Origin: UBA9337 sp038331135
Lineage (GTDB): Bacteria; Patescibacteriota; Minisyncoccia; Moranbacterales; UBA9337
Direction of reading: 5' to 3'
DNA: 15,098 nucleotides
NCBI GenBank assembly: GCA_038331135.1
Contig: JBBQOS010000022.1
Coordinates: 1 to 15,098, forward strand
Part shown: in pieces, positions 6,700 to 13,621 of the stretch
How positions within the stretch are numbered: the first letter of the stretch is position 1
Layout: each line of letters begins with the position of its first letter
Position numbers and translations under genes: made by a program
The notes under the pieces: generated by a model
Told to the model about the DNA's origin: nothing
Database searches by the model: none
Seen by the model: the letters and a program-made list of their open reading frames with translations, nothing else

Positions 6700-8016
6700 A
6701 TGGAAAATGAGGTTTCGATAAAATTGAAAGACGTGGAGCTGACTTATAATGATGGCAAGCCCAATGCTTATAGAGCTCTGCAAGGGATTAATCTTGAAAT
6801 AAAAAAGAATTCTTTTGCTATTATTTTTGGTCCTAGTGGTTGTGGCAAGTCTAGCTTGTTAAACACCATTTCAGGACTTGAGGTTCCCGACAAAGGAGAA
6901 GTTTTTGTGGAGGGAAAAGATTTACTTACAATGACCAAAAGTGAACATGTGTATTTTCACAGAAAAACAATCGGAATGGTTTTTCAATCCTATAACTTGA
7001 TTCCCACTTTGAGCGTGTTGGATAATGTGGCTATTCCTCAGATATTTGTTTCAAATAATAAGAAAAACAGAGAGGAGAAGGCTATGCAACTTTTGGATAG
7101 GTTTGGAATTATGCCCCAGGCACACAAATTGCCATCAGAACTTTCTGGTGGACAGCAACAAAGAATAGGTATCGCTAGAGCAATTATCAATGATCAGCCC
7201 ATAATGCTGGCTGATGAGCCGGTAGGAAATTTGGATTCTAAATCAGCTAATAATGTGATGCAGATTTTGAGTGAATTGAATAAAAAAGAAAACAAAACGA
7301 TAGTAATGGTTTCTCATAACCCAGAAAATATAATTTGGGGTGATCATATTATTTATATGAAGGATGGCAAGGTGGTCAAAGAGGATATTCGAAATTCAGC
7401 TGGAGAAACGACTCAAATCAGTAAGGAAGAGGAGGATGAATTTACAAAGATTGAGGCTATGCTCCGAAATTTTCAGGGCTTAACATCCGAGCAAATAAAA
7501 ATATTAATTACTCCGATGAAATCAGAAATTCTCACGCGTTCAGTTTTGGTGGACATGGATCAAAAGCAAATGAGTATTTTGGAGGAAAGTATTCGCAGGA
7601 GGATTTTAAATACTATCACTCCCGAAGAATTTTTTGAAAAAATGGATAAATCTGACAAGGATGGAGGAGTGGATATGGATATTAGAAAGGCACACAAGGT
7701 AGCAAAAAAAGTGGAAGATTTAATTGCTCTGGCACATATAGTTAATAATACGGATAGCGATGATCACGAATATAAGGCCAATTCAATCGTTAAATATTTA
7801 TTGACTCAGGAAAACGTAAAAGTGGCTCCTGACCAACTGGATAATTTAAAGGAATTAATTAAACATAGAATAATGAACAGAATCGACAGAGGTGTCTTTA
7901 AAGATCTTCTAGATGCTCCAGTTCGCGATAAGGGGGCTGGGTTTAATTTAAAAACAGCTAAGAAAATAGCAAAAGCCATAGATATTATTTTAATGGTTGG
8001 CTACGGAATGAAATAA
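6700..8016 (+). CDS. ABC transporter ATP-binding protein (MacB/LolD type) with a duplicated C-terminal domain
   Basis: ATPase subunit that would power the permease encoded next. Residues 1-230 form a standard LolD/MacB-type nucleotide-binding domain: Walker A GPSGCGKS (44-51), Q-loop Gln96 in FQSYNLIPTLSVLDNV, signature LSGGQQQR (148-155), Walker B IMLADEP with Glu173, and H-loop His206 in VSHN. LolD-like proteins normally end near 230, but this one has about 200 more residues. After an acidic linker (240-250), two related units can be aligned: about 287-344 and 376-432. They share L-x2-x-I-x2-RI-x-N-x-I near the start, F and D in the middle, then D-x-G and A-x-K-x-AK near the end. I do not recognise this domain. 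The extension is soluble, with no membrane segments. A good promoter lies upstream and no Shine-Dalgarno is present. The permease starts 130 nt downstream. Confidence 0.9.
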   Translation: MENEVSIKLKDVELTYNDGKPNAYRALQGINLEIKKNSFAIIFGPSGCGKSSLLNTISGLEVPDKGEVFVEGKDLLTMTKSEHVYFHRKTIGMVFQSYNLIPTLSVLDNVAIPQIFVSNNKKNREEKAMQLLDRFGIMPQAHKLPSELSGGQQQRIGIARAIINDQPIMLADEPVGNLDSKSANNVMQILSELNKKENKTIVMVSHNPENIIWGDHIIYMKDGKVVKEDIRNSAGETTQISKEEEDEFTKIEAMLRNFQGLTSEQIKILITPMKSEILTRSVLVDMDQKQMSILEESIRRRILNTITPEEFFEKMDKSDKDGGVDMDIRKAHKVAKKVEDLIALAHIVNNTDSDDHEYKANSIVKYLLTQENVKVAPDQLDNLKELIKHRIMNRIDRGVFKDLLDAPVRDKGAGFNLKTAKKIAKAIDIILMVGYGMK

Positions 8017-8145
8017 TTTAATTTGAGAATTTGAGAATATAAAAATTTAAGAATAAAAAATGTTTAATTTTTTCGTTTGAATTATATATACTATGAACTG
8101 TAAACTGTGAACCATTTTACAGTAAGGGATTAAGATTTAAAAATC
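8017..8145 (+). other. spacer with hairpin between ABC ATPase and permease
   Basis: AT-rich spacer without a gene. ACTGTAAA (8097-8104) and TTTACAGT (8116-8123) form an 8-bp hairpin about 22 nt before the permease start. The left arm overlaps a short repeat of (G/A)AACTGT. No T-run follows, so it is not an obvious terminator. A weak TATACT (8087-8092) could be a -10 box. Confidence 0.4.
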
Positions 8146-9351
8146 ATGTTAGCATTGGACACAATTAGAATATCAGCCAGATCATTCAAGAATAACCGCT
8201 TGAGGACATTTTTGACAGTGATGGGTATTAGTGTTGGAATTTCCTCTATATTTTTCTTGGTTTCTCTCGGTTATGGTTTTCAAAAAGTTGTCTTGGAGCG
8301 AATTGCTACTAGTGATTCTTTGCTTTCTATCGATGTGTTTCCCAAGTCTGGCGGAGACGGTAAAGTCAATGTTATTTTCAATAAAGATATCCCTGAAATA
8401 GAAAAAGTAGAAGGTGTTTTAAAAATTGCGCCGATAATTACTCAAAAATTTAAATTGCATAGCGGTGAATTTGCCACCGAGTCCAAGGTGAATATCATAA
8501 ATGAAGATTTCTTAAAATTGGAAGGTTTATCTGTGCAAAAAGGAGAATTTATTGCGGATGGATCTAAAAATGAAATAGTGGTAACGACATCAGTTTTGGA
8601 TTTATTGCATATTGATAGTGATGATTTTAAAAACAAAGAAGTATTAATAGACATTTCTACGCTAACCGAAGAAGAGCAAAGTGAATCAAAAGATATTAAA
8701 ATAGTAGAAAAAAAATATTTAATCGTGGGTATAATAAACGACAAATCAAAAGCAAATGTATATATATCTAATAATTCGGTTGCGGACTTGGGATTTGGTT
8801 ATTTTAATCGTATAAAGATAAGGGTTACTTCTGAAGATAAAATAGGTTTTGTGCGAAATTCGATAAGCGAGATGGGTTACATAGTTTCAGCTATTTCCGA
8901 TACGGTTGACCAAACGAGAAAAATATTCGGAGTGATTCAAATGGTGCTATTATCATTTGGAATGTTGGCCTTATTGGTAAGTGCAATCGGTATGTTTAAT
9001 ACTATGACCATATCCTTATTGGAAAGAACGCAAGAAATTGCTATAATGAAATCACTGGGAGCTTCTGCTCGAGATATCTGGAGTATGTTTTTAACCGAAT
9101 CAGTACTGATAGGTTTTTTGGGCGGTACGATAGGCATCGGCATAGGATATGCGGGAACAGAATTTTTCAATTTGTTACTCAACTTAGTAGCTACTAATTT
9201 TGGTGGGGTAAGTGTCGACATATTTTATATTCCGTTGTGGTTTGTTATTTTTATAATAATTTTTTCCACTGTAGTTGGACTGGTGACTGGATTTTATCCA
9301 GCCAAAAGAGCAGCCGCTTTGGATACATTGGAAGCACTTAGATACAAATAA
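8146..9351 (+). CDS. ABC transporter permease, MacB/FtsX family
   Basis: Membrane subunit of a type VII (MacB/LolCDE-like) ABC system, which uses ATP for mechanotransmission across the envelope rather than for classic import. Topology is typical. One N-terminal membrane helix (about 20-45, RLRTFLTVMGISVGISSIFF) is followed by an extracytoplasmic MacB-PCD-like domain (about 46-260). The C-terminal FtsX domain has three helices (about 264-288, 314-338, 362-384). Between the first two is the cytoplasmic coupling segment ERTQEIAIMKSLGAS (293-307), and the protein ends with the conserved GFYPAKRAAALDTLEALRYK (382-401). Length of 401 is normal for MacB-like permeases in Gram-positive or monoderm cells. 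The substrate cannot be told; antimicrobial peptide, lipoprotein or peptide export are all possible. Confidence 0.93.
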   Translation: MLALDTIRISARSFKNNRLRTFLTVMGISVGISSIFFLVSLGYGFQKVVLERIATSDSLLSIDVFPKSGGDGKVNVIFNKDIPEIEKVEGVLKIAPIITQKFKLHSGEFATESKVNIINEDFLKLEGLSVQKGEFIADGSKNEIVVTTSVLDLLHIDSDDFKNKEVLIDISTLTEEEQSESKDIKIVEKKYLIVGIINDKSKANVYISNNSVADLGFGYFNRIKIRVTSEDKIGFVRNSISEMGYIVSAISDTVDQTRKIFGVIQMVLLSFGMLALLVSAIGMFNTMTISLLERTQEIAIMKSLGASARDIWSMFLTESVLIGFLGGTIGIGIGYAGTEFFNLLLNLVATNFGGVSVDIFYIPLWFVIFIIIFSTVVGLVTGFYPAKRAAALDTLEALRYK

Positions 9352-9365
9352 GGAAATTATTGCAT

Positions 9366-9451
9366 AGTTAACGAATTAACGAATTGAGAAAAAAAATAAT
9401 ATTTTCTTCAAAAAATAACTCGTTAATATGTTAACTCGTTAACTGGATAAT
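9366..9451. repeat. two facing 8-nt periodic arrays before porG
   Basis: AGTTAACG and AATTAACG (9366-9381) face TCGTTAAT, ATGTTAAC and TCGTTAAC (9420-9443). The two sets are roughly reverse complements, so they could form a hairpin across about 38 nt. The period is 8 nt on both sides. The spacer otherwise holds no gene. Confidence 0.55.
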
Positions 9452-9460
9452 TAAAACATA

Positions 9461-10033
9461 ATGAAATTTAATAAAAAAACTTTTGAAATAATTTTTTTTG
9501 CCAGAGCTGGTCAGGGTGCCAAAAGCATTGCTGAGTCTTTGGCTCAGGCAGCTGTGAGTGAAGGAAAATTTGTCCAAGCTTTTTCTTTTTATGGACCGCA
9601 ACGAAGTGGGGCGCCCACCAAAGCTTATGTAAAAATTTCTGATACTCCGATTAGAAATCATGAACCAATTTCTGATCCAGATGTGGTAGTCGTCTTGGAT
9701 GATACTTTGATGGGTAGCGAGGATGTGGGAAAAAATATAACCGAAAATGAATCGGTAATTGTTAACACAAGAAAGAACGAAGAAGAAATTCGAAAAAACA
9801 TCAATGATTTTAAAGGAAATATCAAAGCCATAGACGCCAATGGGATTGCTCTAGATACGGTGGGGATAATTCAACCCAATGGAGTAATTTTGGGCAAGTT
9901 GATTGCAGTTACTGAAATTGTAAAATTGGAAAGTGTTATAAAACAGTTTAGAGAAATATTTGAGAAAAAAATCGGCACAGAATTAACTCAAAAAAATGCC
10001 TTGGCGATTGAGAGAGGATATGATGCTCTATAG
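9461..10033 (+). CDS. porG: pyruvate/2-oxoacid:ferredoxin oxidoreductase, gamma subunit
   Basis: Gamma subunit of the four-part enzyme that converts a 2-oxoacid plus CoA to acyl-CoA, CO2 and reduced ferredoxin. The glycine-rich start FEIIFFARAGQGAKSIAESLAQ (3-24) matches the GRGGQG motif of the family, with ARAGQG here. FSFYGPQRSGAPTKAYVKIS (42-61) is the strongly conserved region after it, and DPDVVVVLDDTLM (73-85) follows. Length of 190 is typical. It is first in the gamma-delta-alpha-beta order seen in archaeal and Thermotoga-like enzymes, but a four-helix-bundle gene separates it from porD by about 450 nt. No Shine-Dalgarno precedes the ATG. Confidence 0.92.
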   Translation: MKFNKKTFEIIFFARAGQGAKSIAESLAQAAVSEGKFVQAFSFYGPQRSGAPTKAYVKISDTPIRNHEPISDPDVVVVLDDTLMGSEDVGKNITENESVIVNTRKNEEEIRKNINDFKGNIKAIDANGIALDTVGIIQPNGVILGKLIAVTEIVKLESVIKQFREIFEKKIGTELTQKNALAIERGYDAL

Positions 10034-10038
10034 GGTGT

Positions 10039-10061
10039 AGCTAACAGCAAGTTAGCTTTTT
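10039..10061 (+). terminator. possible weak intrinsic terminator after porG
   Basis: AGCTAAC (10039-10045), loop AGCAA, GTTAGCT (10051-10057) then a T-run to 10061. The 7-bp stem is AT-containing and the T-run is five long, so termination would be partial. The sequence also resembles the AGCTAAC octamers used elsewhere, so it may be a repeat by origin. Confidence 0.45.
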
Positions 10062-10106
10062 AGCTGTAACGGATTTTTATTATAAATTATTTCCACGAAA
10101 AATAAC

Positions 10107-10466
10107 TTGAATTCATATAAAGATAAAGATTTGATAGTGTGGCAAAGATCTATGGAAGTAGTTGTTGAAGTTTATCGGTTAACTGATATTTTTCCAAAGA
10201 CGGAAGTTTATGGAATTATTTCTCAAATGAGAAGATGCGCAGTTTCGGTGCCATTAAATATTGCAGAAGGAAGAAGGAGGGATGGTAAAAAAGAATTTAG
10301 AAGATTTTTGATCATTGCTTATGCTTCTGGGGCAGAGTTGGAAACTCAAATTGAAATTTCGAAAAGATTAAATTTGGCCGAGGAAAACGAATTCGTTAAA
10401 GCTGAAGAATTATTACTAGAAATTATGAAAATGTTAAATAAATTATTAGCAACACTAAAAAGCTAA
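10107..10466 (+). CDS. four-helix-bundle protein (23S rRNA intervening-sequence protein family)
   Basis: Small soluble helical protein of the family first met inside 23S rRNA intervening sequences; its role is unknown. Family marks are clear: SYKDKDLIVWQRSMEVVVEV (3-22), then a QMRRCAVSVPLNIAEGRRR segment (41-59), FRRFLIIAYASGAELETQIEI (65-85) and the C-terminal helix. Length of 119 is typical. I take TTG (10107) as start because it gives the complete first helix; the first ATG (codon 16) would cut it, and the frame is blocked by TAA at 10083. It lies between porG and porD, which is not expected of a PFOR operon. Its stop codon falls inside an 8-nt periodic array. Confidence 0.88.
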   Translation: MNSYKDKDLIVWQRSMEVVVEVYRLTDIFPKTEVYGIISQMRRCAVSVPLNIAEGRRRDGKKEFRRFLIIAYASGAELETQIEISKRLNLAEENEFVKAEELLLEIMKMLNKLLATLKS

Positions 10467-10483
10467 CATGCTAAAAAGCTAAA
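10452..10483 (+). repeat. 8-nt periodic array spanning the four-helix gene stop
   Basis: ACACTAAA, AAGCTAAC, ATGCTAAA and AAGCTAAA are consecutive octamers. The second supplies the TAA stop codon of the four-helix-bundle gene (10464-10466), and the last ends five bases before the porD ATG. Confidence 0.65.
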
Positions 10484-10487
10484 AATT

Positions 10488-10748
10488 ATGGAAAAAGGAG
10501 CTATCATAAAACATAATATAAAAAATGCCTCCCCCACAGGAAGTTGGAGAAATTATGCTCCAGGAGTAGACAGTGAAAAATGTATTGGATGCAATACTTG
10601 TGTTAAATATTGTCCGGATGCTTGTATCGTTTTAAAAAATAGAGAAGACGGTAAGCCGACTAAGCTGGCGGAGATTGATTTGGAATTTTGCAAGGGTTGC
10701 GGAGTATGTGCGCAAGTTTGTCCAGTGAAAGCAATTGAAATGAAATAG
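10488..10748 (+). CDS. porD: pyruvate/2-oxoacid:ferredoxin oxidoreductase, delta subunit (2[4Fe-4S] ferredoxin-like)
   Basis: Electron-carrying subunit that passes electrons from the beta subunit to external ferredoxin. It has two complete [4Fe-4S] motifs, CIGCNTCVKYCP (Cys32, 35, 38, 42) and CKGCGVCAQVCP (Cys68, 71, 74, 78). Before them is ASPTGSWRNYAPGVD (14-28), the typical lead-in of PorD. Length of 86 is slightly short but complete. The ATG lies right after the octamer array, with no Shine-Dalgarno. It is 236 bp upstream of porA across a repeat-rich spacer. Confidence 0.93.
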   Translation: MEKGAIIKHNIKNASPTGSWRNYAPGVDSEKCIGCNTCVKYCPDACIVLKNREDGKPTKLAEIDLEFCKGCGVCAQVCPVKAIEMK

Positions 10749-10814
10749 ATGATAGTTTTGAATTTCTAATTTTTAATTTTGAATCAATTTAGAATAATTG
10801 AATTTAATAAACTT

Positions 10815-10933
10815 GGGTCTTTGCGAATGGTTAGCGAAGCCCTGCCTGCCGGCAGGCAGGAATTTCGAGCGATGTAACTTTAATCTAACGAGATTGCCAC
10901 GAAATTAGGAGTACCCAATTTCTCGCAAAGACA
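10815..10933. repeat. interspersed TCTTTGCGAG...GCAATCTC repeat, inverted pair (porD-porA spacer)
   Basis: The + strand unit begins GGGTCTTTGCGAATGG and continues TTAGCGAAGC (10815-10840), is broken by a 20-bp palindrome, and resumes AATTTCG. The - strand unit (10890-10933) runs from GAGATTGCCACG to TCTCGCAAAGACA and holds a hairpin GAAATT / AATTTC (10901-10906 with 10917-10922) around GGAGTACC. It is the same family as at 2778-2897 and 13241-13535. Confidence 0.7.
10841..10860. repeat. perfect 20-bp palindrome nested in another repeat
   Basis: CCTGCCTGCCGGCAGGCAGG is a perfect palindrome. It lies between GCGAAGC and AATTTCG, which are adjacent (GCGAAGC-AATCTCG) in related copies of the surrounding repeat. 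A partial relative, CGGGCAGG, occurs near 13792-13799. Confidence 0.8.
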
Positions 10934-10984
10934 GATAAATTAAAAATAATAAAATACATAAATACTTTAAATAGAATTAAAACA

Positions 10985-12169
10985 ATGACAAAAGATATTA
11001 AAAATAAAAAACAATTTAAATCTAGAATTGCCTTAACCGGAGGAGCTGCTTCAGGTGAAGCCCTTCGCCAGATTAATCCTTTCGTAATGCCAGTTTATCC
11101 GATTACTCCGCAAACTCCAATTATTGAATCTTTTGCCAAAATTTGTGCCGATGGAAAAGCGGATACGGAAATAATCACAGTTGAATCGGAGCACAGTGCA
11201 ATTTCAGCCGCCATTGGTGCTCAAGCCGCTGGAGTACGCACAGTGACAGCAACAAGCTCTCAGGGATTAGCGTTAATGAATGAAATTCTTTATATTGCCA
11301 GCGGGATGCGATTGCCAATTGTGATGCTGATTTCTGCGCGAGCCTTGAGTGCACCACTAAACATTCATGGTGATCATAGCGATGTGATGGGTGCTCGAGA
11401 CACTGGTTGGATTCAACTTTTTTCAGAAAGTGTGCAAGAAGTTTATGACAATACAATTATTGGAACAAAGCTAGCTGAAAAATCAGAATTGCCGATTATG
11501 GTGGTGATGGATGGTTTTACAACTTCGCATAATGTAGAAAATTTAGAATTGTTGCCAGATGAAGTTGTGAAAAATTTCGTCGGGGAATATAAAAATGAAA
11601 ATGCATTGCTTGATGTGGATAAACCAGTCACCTATGGATCAGTGGCTTTATCTAATTCGTATTTCGAATTTAAACTTGATCAAGAAAAAGCTATGCATGA
11701 AGTAGCGGGTAAGTGTAAAGAAGTAATGAAAGAATTTAAAGAAATTTCAGGCAGAAAATATAATTTGTTTGAAGAATACGAAATAAAGGATGCTGAAGTT
11801 GTAACTGTTGTGATGGGAGCAACAGCTGGGACAGCTAAAGACGCGGTGGATAATTTAAGAAAAGAAGGAAAAAAAGTGGGACTTTTAAAAATAAAATTGT
11901 TCAGACCTTTTCCGTATGAAGCGATAGCTAAGATTTTGAAAAATGTTAAAAATGTTGTGGTGATGGATAAAGCAATTTCATCAGGTTCGATGCCAGCATT
12001 ATACACTGAAATAAATAATACCTTGAGGCAGGCAGATTTGAGCGAGATAAAAATTAACAGTTACGTTTATGGATTAGGCGGAAGAGATGTTTTTATTAAA
12101 GATATTGAGGGAGTTTTTGAGGAAATAATTGGTGGGAAGTCTAGTAAAGAGGTAAAATATATAAAATAA
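10985..12169 (+). CDS. porA: pyruvate/2-oxoacid:ferredoxin oxidoreductase, alpha subunit
   Basis: Alpha subunit that forms the active site together with the TPP-binding beta subunit. The N-terminal pyrimidine-binding domain has GGAASGEAL (19-27), PVYPITPQTPIIE (36-48), and the catalytically important Glu68 in ESEHSAISAAIGAQAAG (68-83... region). TATSSQGLALMNE (88-100) and RDTGWIQLFSESVQE (138-152) are conserved. Domain II (about 265-390) holds VVTVVMGATAGTAKDAVD and LLKIKLFRPFP (300-310). Length of 394 fits the archaeal-type alpha chain. The YPITP motif favours pyruvate, but other 2-oxoacids are not excluded. No Shine-Dalgarno before ATG; porB follows after 154 nt filled with hairpin repeats. 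Confidence 0.95.
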   Translation: MTKDIKNKKQFKSRIALTGGAASGEALRQINPFVMPVYPITPQTPIIESFAKICADGKADTEIITVESEHSAISAAIGAQAAGVRTVTATSSQGLALMNEILYIASGMRLPIVMLISARALSAPLNIHGDHSDVMGARDTGWIQLFSESVQEVYDNTIIGTKLAEKSELPIMVVMDGFTTSHNVENLELLPDEVVKNFVGEYKNENALLDVDKPVTYGSVALSNSYFEFKLDQEKAMHEVAGKCKEVMKEFKEISGRKYNLFEEYEIKDAEVVTVVMGATAGTAKDAVDNLRKEGKKVGLLKIKLFRPFPYEAIAKILKNVKNVVVMDKAISSGSMPALYTEINNTLRQADLSEIKINSYVYGLGGRDVFIKDIEGVFEEIIGGKSSKEVKYIK

Positions 12170-12173
12170 TGGA

Positions 12174-12315
12174 TCCCCTCCTCCCCTTTTTAAAGGGGAG
12201 GTGCCGAAGGCGGAGGGGTGGAGCAGAATGATTTATTTTTGAAACAAGAAAATATTTATAATTTAGTAATTTTTACACCACCCCCAACCCCTCCTCAGAA
12301 AGGAGGGGAGGGAGG
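12174..12315. repeat. inverted C/G-rich repeats in the porA-porB spacer
   Basis: The first copy (12174-12223) contains hairpin CCTCCCCTTT / AAAGGGGAGG (12180-12189 with 12192-12201) and then GGAGGGGTGG (12212-12221). The second (12275-12315) is in opposite orientation: CCACCCCC, then hairpin CCCCTCCT / AGGAGGGG (12288-12295 with 12301-12308). GGAGGGGTGG of the first can pair with the C-rich start of the second, so the whole spacer may fold. The AT-rich middle (about 12224-12274) holds no gene. Confidence 0.75.
12311..12315 (+). promoter_or_regulatory. strong Shine-Dalgarno for porB, supplied by a repeat
   Basis: GGAGG ends 8 nt before the porB ATG, in ideal position. It is the 3' edge of the C/G-rich repeat copy and is the only full-strength Shine-Dalgarno in the window. 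Confidence 0.7.
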
Positions 12316-12323
12316 AAGATAAT

Positions 12324-13226
12324 ATGAATAATGATTTAATAAATAAATACTCTCCCGGTGGCGATACCTGCGCTGGCTGTGGAATTCCTGTGATTGTAAG
12401 AAATATTTTGGATGTAGCGACTGATCCAGTAGTAATTATTAATGCTACGGGATGTTTGGAGGTAACTTCCACTATTTATCCTTATACGGCGTGGAAAGTT
12501 CCCTATATCCATAATGCTTTTGAAAATGCCGCCGCTACCGCAGCGGGAATAGAAACGGCTTATCAAGCTATGAAAAAAAGAGGTTTGATGGATAAAAAAA
12601 TAAAATTTATAGTTTTTGGCGGAGACGGAGGAACTTTTGATATCGGCTTGCAATCTCTTTCGGGAATGCTTGAGCGCGGACATGATGTGCTCTATGTAGC
12701 TTATGACAATGAGGGCTATATGAATACGGGTGGTCAACGTTCTGGGGCAACTCCGATTGGAGCCAGCATGGAAACCACCCCAGCCGGAAAAAAATCTTAT
12801 GGAAATAGAAACTCTCGTAAAAATATGATGGAGATTGTGGCTGGTCATGATGTTAAATATTTAGCTCAAGCCAATGTGGCCTATGTGGAAGATTTGAGAA
12901 AAAAAGCCAAAAAAGCCCTGGATACCGAGGGTTCATCTTTTCTGTTGGTCTTTCAACCTTGTACTAATGTTTGGAAATTTCCCACTTCGGATTATGTTAA
13001 GGTTGGCAAGCTAGCGACTGAAACTAATTACTGGCCACTTTACGAAATAGAAAACGGCGATTATAAATTAAGTTTAAAAAACGAAAATCCGAAAAAAATA
13101 GAAGAATATCTAAAAATCCAAAAAAGATTTAAGCATTTATTTAGTGCCGAAAATGAAGAGGTAATAAAAACTATTCAAACGGGTGTTGATAAGAATTGGG
13201 AAAAAATACTTTCGAGATGCGATTAG
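12324..13226 (+). CDS. porB: pyruvate/2-oxoacid:ferredoxin oxidoreductase, beta subunit
   Basis: TPP-binding subunit that carries the proximal [4Fe-4S] cluster. The four likely cluster ligands are Cys16 and Cys19 (DTCAGCGIPV), Cys44 (NATGCLEV) and Cys213 (FQPCTNVW). The TPP/Mg signature runs from GGDGGTFDIGLQS (99-111) to AYDNEGYMNTGGQRSGATP (126-144). Length of 300 fits the separate beta chain of four-subunit enzymes. Unlike its neighbours it has a strong Shine-Dalgarno, which comes from a repeat in the spacer. It is the last gene of the por group; a strong hairpin with a T-run follows about 125 nt downstream. The open frame on the opposite strand over its first half is a shadow. Confidence 0.95.
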   Translation: MNNDLINKYSPGGDTCAGCGIPVIVRNILDVATDPVVIINATGCLEVTSTIYPYTAWKVPYIHNAFENAAATAAGIETAYQAMKKRGLMDKKIKFIVFGGDGGTFDIGLQSLSGMLERGHDVLYVAYDNEGYMNTGGQRSGATPIGASMETTPAGKKSYGNRNSRKNMMEIVAGHDVKYLAQANVAYVEDLRKKAKKALDTEGSSFLLVFQPCTNVWKFPTSDYVKVGKLATETNYWPLYEIENGDYKLSLKNENPKKIEEYLKIQKRFKHLFSAENEEVIKTIQTGVDKNWEKILSRCD

Positions 13227-13240
13227 TCTAAAGCGAGCTC

Positions 13241-13273
13241 GGGTCTTCGCGAACGCTTAGCGAAGCAATCTCG
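13241..13273 (+). repeat. interspersed repeat unit without the inner hairpin
   Basis: GGGTCTTCGCGAACGC, then TTAGCGAAGCAATCTCG. It matches the start of the copy at 10815 and ends with the intact GCAATCTCG that is split there. It lies just after porB. Confidence 0.6.
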
Positions 13274-13314
13274 AGAGAATTTACTGTCTTGCCAAAGATT
13301 TAACCTTCCAGATT

Positions 13315-13379
13315 CAGACGTAGGTACATATCAACGTACGTCTGAAAAAAGAGACGCCCCGCTGGGGCGTCTCTGCTGT
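13315..13379 (+). terminator. tandem hairpins, the second terminator-like, after porB
   Basis: CAGACGTA / TACGTCTG (13315-13322 with 13337-13344) is followed by a very stable stem AGAGACGCCCC / GGGGCGTCTCT (13350-13360 with 13364-13374, loop GCT), then GCTG and a T-run from 13379. It may serve as terminator of the por genes. Its outer arms AGAGACG / CGTCTCT equal those of the REPs near the transposase, so it may be a REP relative. Confidence 0.6.
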
Positions 13380-13384
13380 TTTTA

Positions 13385-13535
13385 TTTGCGAGGAAGGCTT
13401 GTACTCAAGCTGACCGCGGAAGTCTCCAAATATGTTTCTTAATTCTAAAGAGATTGCCACGATTTTTTTGAGTACAAAAAAATCTCGCAAAGACAGATTA
13501 TTGAGGGTCTTTGCGAGCGGAGCGAAGCAATCTCC
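13385..13535. repeat. cluster of interspersed repeat units
   Basis: Three units. A + strand one (13385-13427) runs TTTGCGAGG ... GCGGAAGTCTCC with hairpin GCTT / AAGC around GTACTC (13397-13410). A - strand one (13450-13495) runs GAGATTGCCACG to TCTCGCAAAGACA with hairpin TTTTTTT / AAAAAAA around GAGTAC. A short + strand unit (13505-13535) runs GGGTCTTTGCGAGCGG to GCAATCTC. No protein gene is seen in this spacer. Confidence 0.7.
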
Positions 13536-13590
13536 CAAGATATATCTCCTAGTTTTATTTTTTAGAGTTTTAAACTACAAGATTGCCAAT

Positions 13591-13614
13591 ATGCTAATAT
13601 GTTAAGATGTTAAT
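13591..13614 (+). repeat. 8-nt periodic array before the tRNA region
   Basis: ATGCTAAT, ATGTTAAG and ATGTTAAT are consecutive octamers of the family seen in other spacers. Confidence 0.5.
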
Positions 13615-13621
13615 AAGATGA

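Noticed and set aside
12174..12323. Riboswitch in the porA-porB spacer
   Set aside because: The hairpins are explained by inverted copies of a dispersed C/G-rich repeat; no known riboswitch core is visible.
12336..12848. 170-codon open frame antisense to porB
   Set aside because: It lies entirely within porB, whose product is clearly recognisable; the composition is that of a shadow frame.
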